Notes under the pieces: model-generated
Seen by the model: the letters and a program-made list of their open reading frames with translations, nothing else
Told to the model about the DNA's origin: nothing
Databases searched by the model: none
Part shown: one piece after another, positions 64,000-64,000 of the stretch
Numbering within the stretch: position 1 is the first letter of the stretch
How the letters are laid out: each line of letters begins with the position of its first letter
Translations under genes and position numbers: made by a program
Assembly (NCBI RefSeq): GCF_000325705.1
Contig: NC_019904.1
Span: 3,970,001-4,034,000 of the forward strand
Source: Echinicola vietnamensis DSM 17526
Lineage (GTDB): Bacteria; Bacteroidota; Bacteroidia; Cytophagales; Cyclobacteriaceae
Direction of reading: 5' to 3'
Length of the DNA: 64,000 nt

Positions 64000-64000
64000 G

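Overview
The window looks like chromosomal DNA of a marine-type Bacteroidota, most likely family Cyclobacteriaceae (Echinicola-like; this genus guess rests on recalled protein similarity, not on a search). The evidence is two SusC/SusD pairs, three proteins ending in type A sorting domains of the type IX secretion system, -7 boxes of the TAnnTTTG type, lipoproteins with short lipoboxes, a GSCFA-family protein and a GIN/DUF4097 surface protein. I see no rRNA, tRNA, CRISPR array or complete insertion sequence.

Bases 1-29,100 are mostly housekeeping and envelope genes: a partial YihY/BrkB membrane protein, an SDR oxidoreductase, a TetR regulator, tyrosyl-tRNA synthetase, a GSCFA protein, a secreted beta-propeller-like protein, a DUF2752/TM2/GIN-lipoprotein cluster, a GlsB-type membrane protein, an M28 peptidase, a TruC-like pseudouridine synthase, a Gfo/Idh/MocA oxidoreductase, an AraC-OGT fusion, a dinB-like gene broken by one in-frame TGA, a PASTA/T9SS/rhodanese operon, an M43 protease, NifU and Mrp, DnaG, RibBA, SurE and a eukaryote-like myo-inositol oxygenase.

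Bases 29,100-57,600 are a large pectin utilisation locus. After an 847-base noncoding leader, seven tightly packed genes form one unit: a four-FAS1 lipoprotein, SusC, SusD, two further FAS1-type lipoproteins, a second SusC and a second SusD. Separately transcribed enzymes follow: a PL1 pectate lyase, an (alpha/alpha)6-type glycosidase-like lipoprotein, a GH105 unsaturated uronyl hydrolase, a GH28 polygalacturonase and a 1577-residue secreted PL1 with FN3, LamG and CBM3 modules. The inferred flow is extracellular cleavage of pectate by the PL1 enzymes, capture and import by the FAS1/SusCD complexes, and trimming by GH28 and GH105. No regulator is visible inside the locus. FAS1 lipoproteins stand where SusE/SusF-type glycan-binding proteins usually are, and this is the most interesting system in the window.

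Bases 57,600-64,000 hold an acyltransferase-3/SGNH O-acyltransferase, an AT-rich spacer with large inverted repeats and a possible Fur-like operator, a TonB-dependent siderophore-type receptor followed by a small CxxC protein and a DUF4198 protein (probable metal uptake), and the 3' part of a response-regulator receiver gene.

Several intergenic repeat families recur: a GGCTGTCTC hairpin terminator (three copies), a palindromic element with TATGCATTAG-like ends (two copies, one with an insert of about 100 bases), and a 64-base double-hairpin unit flanking the PL1/glycosidase pair.
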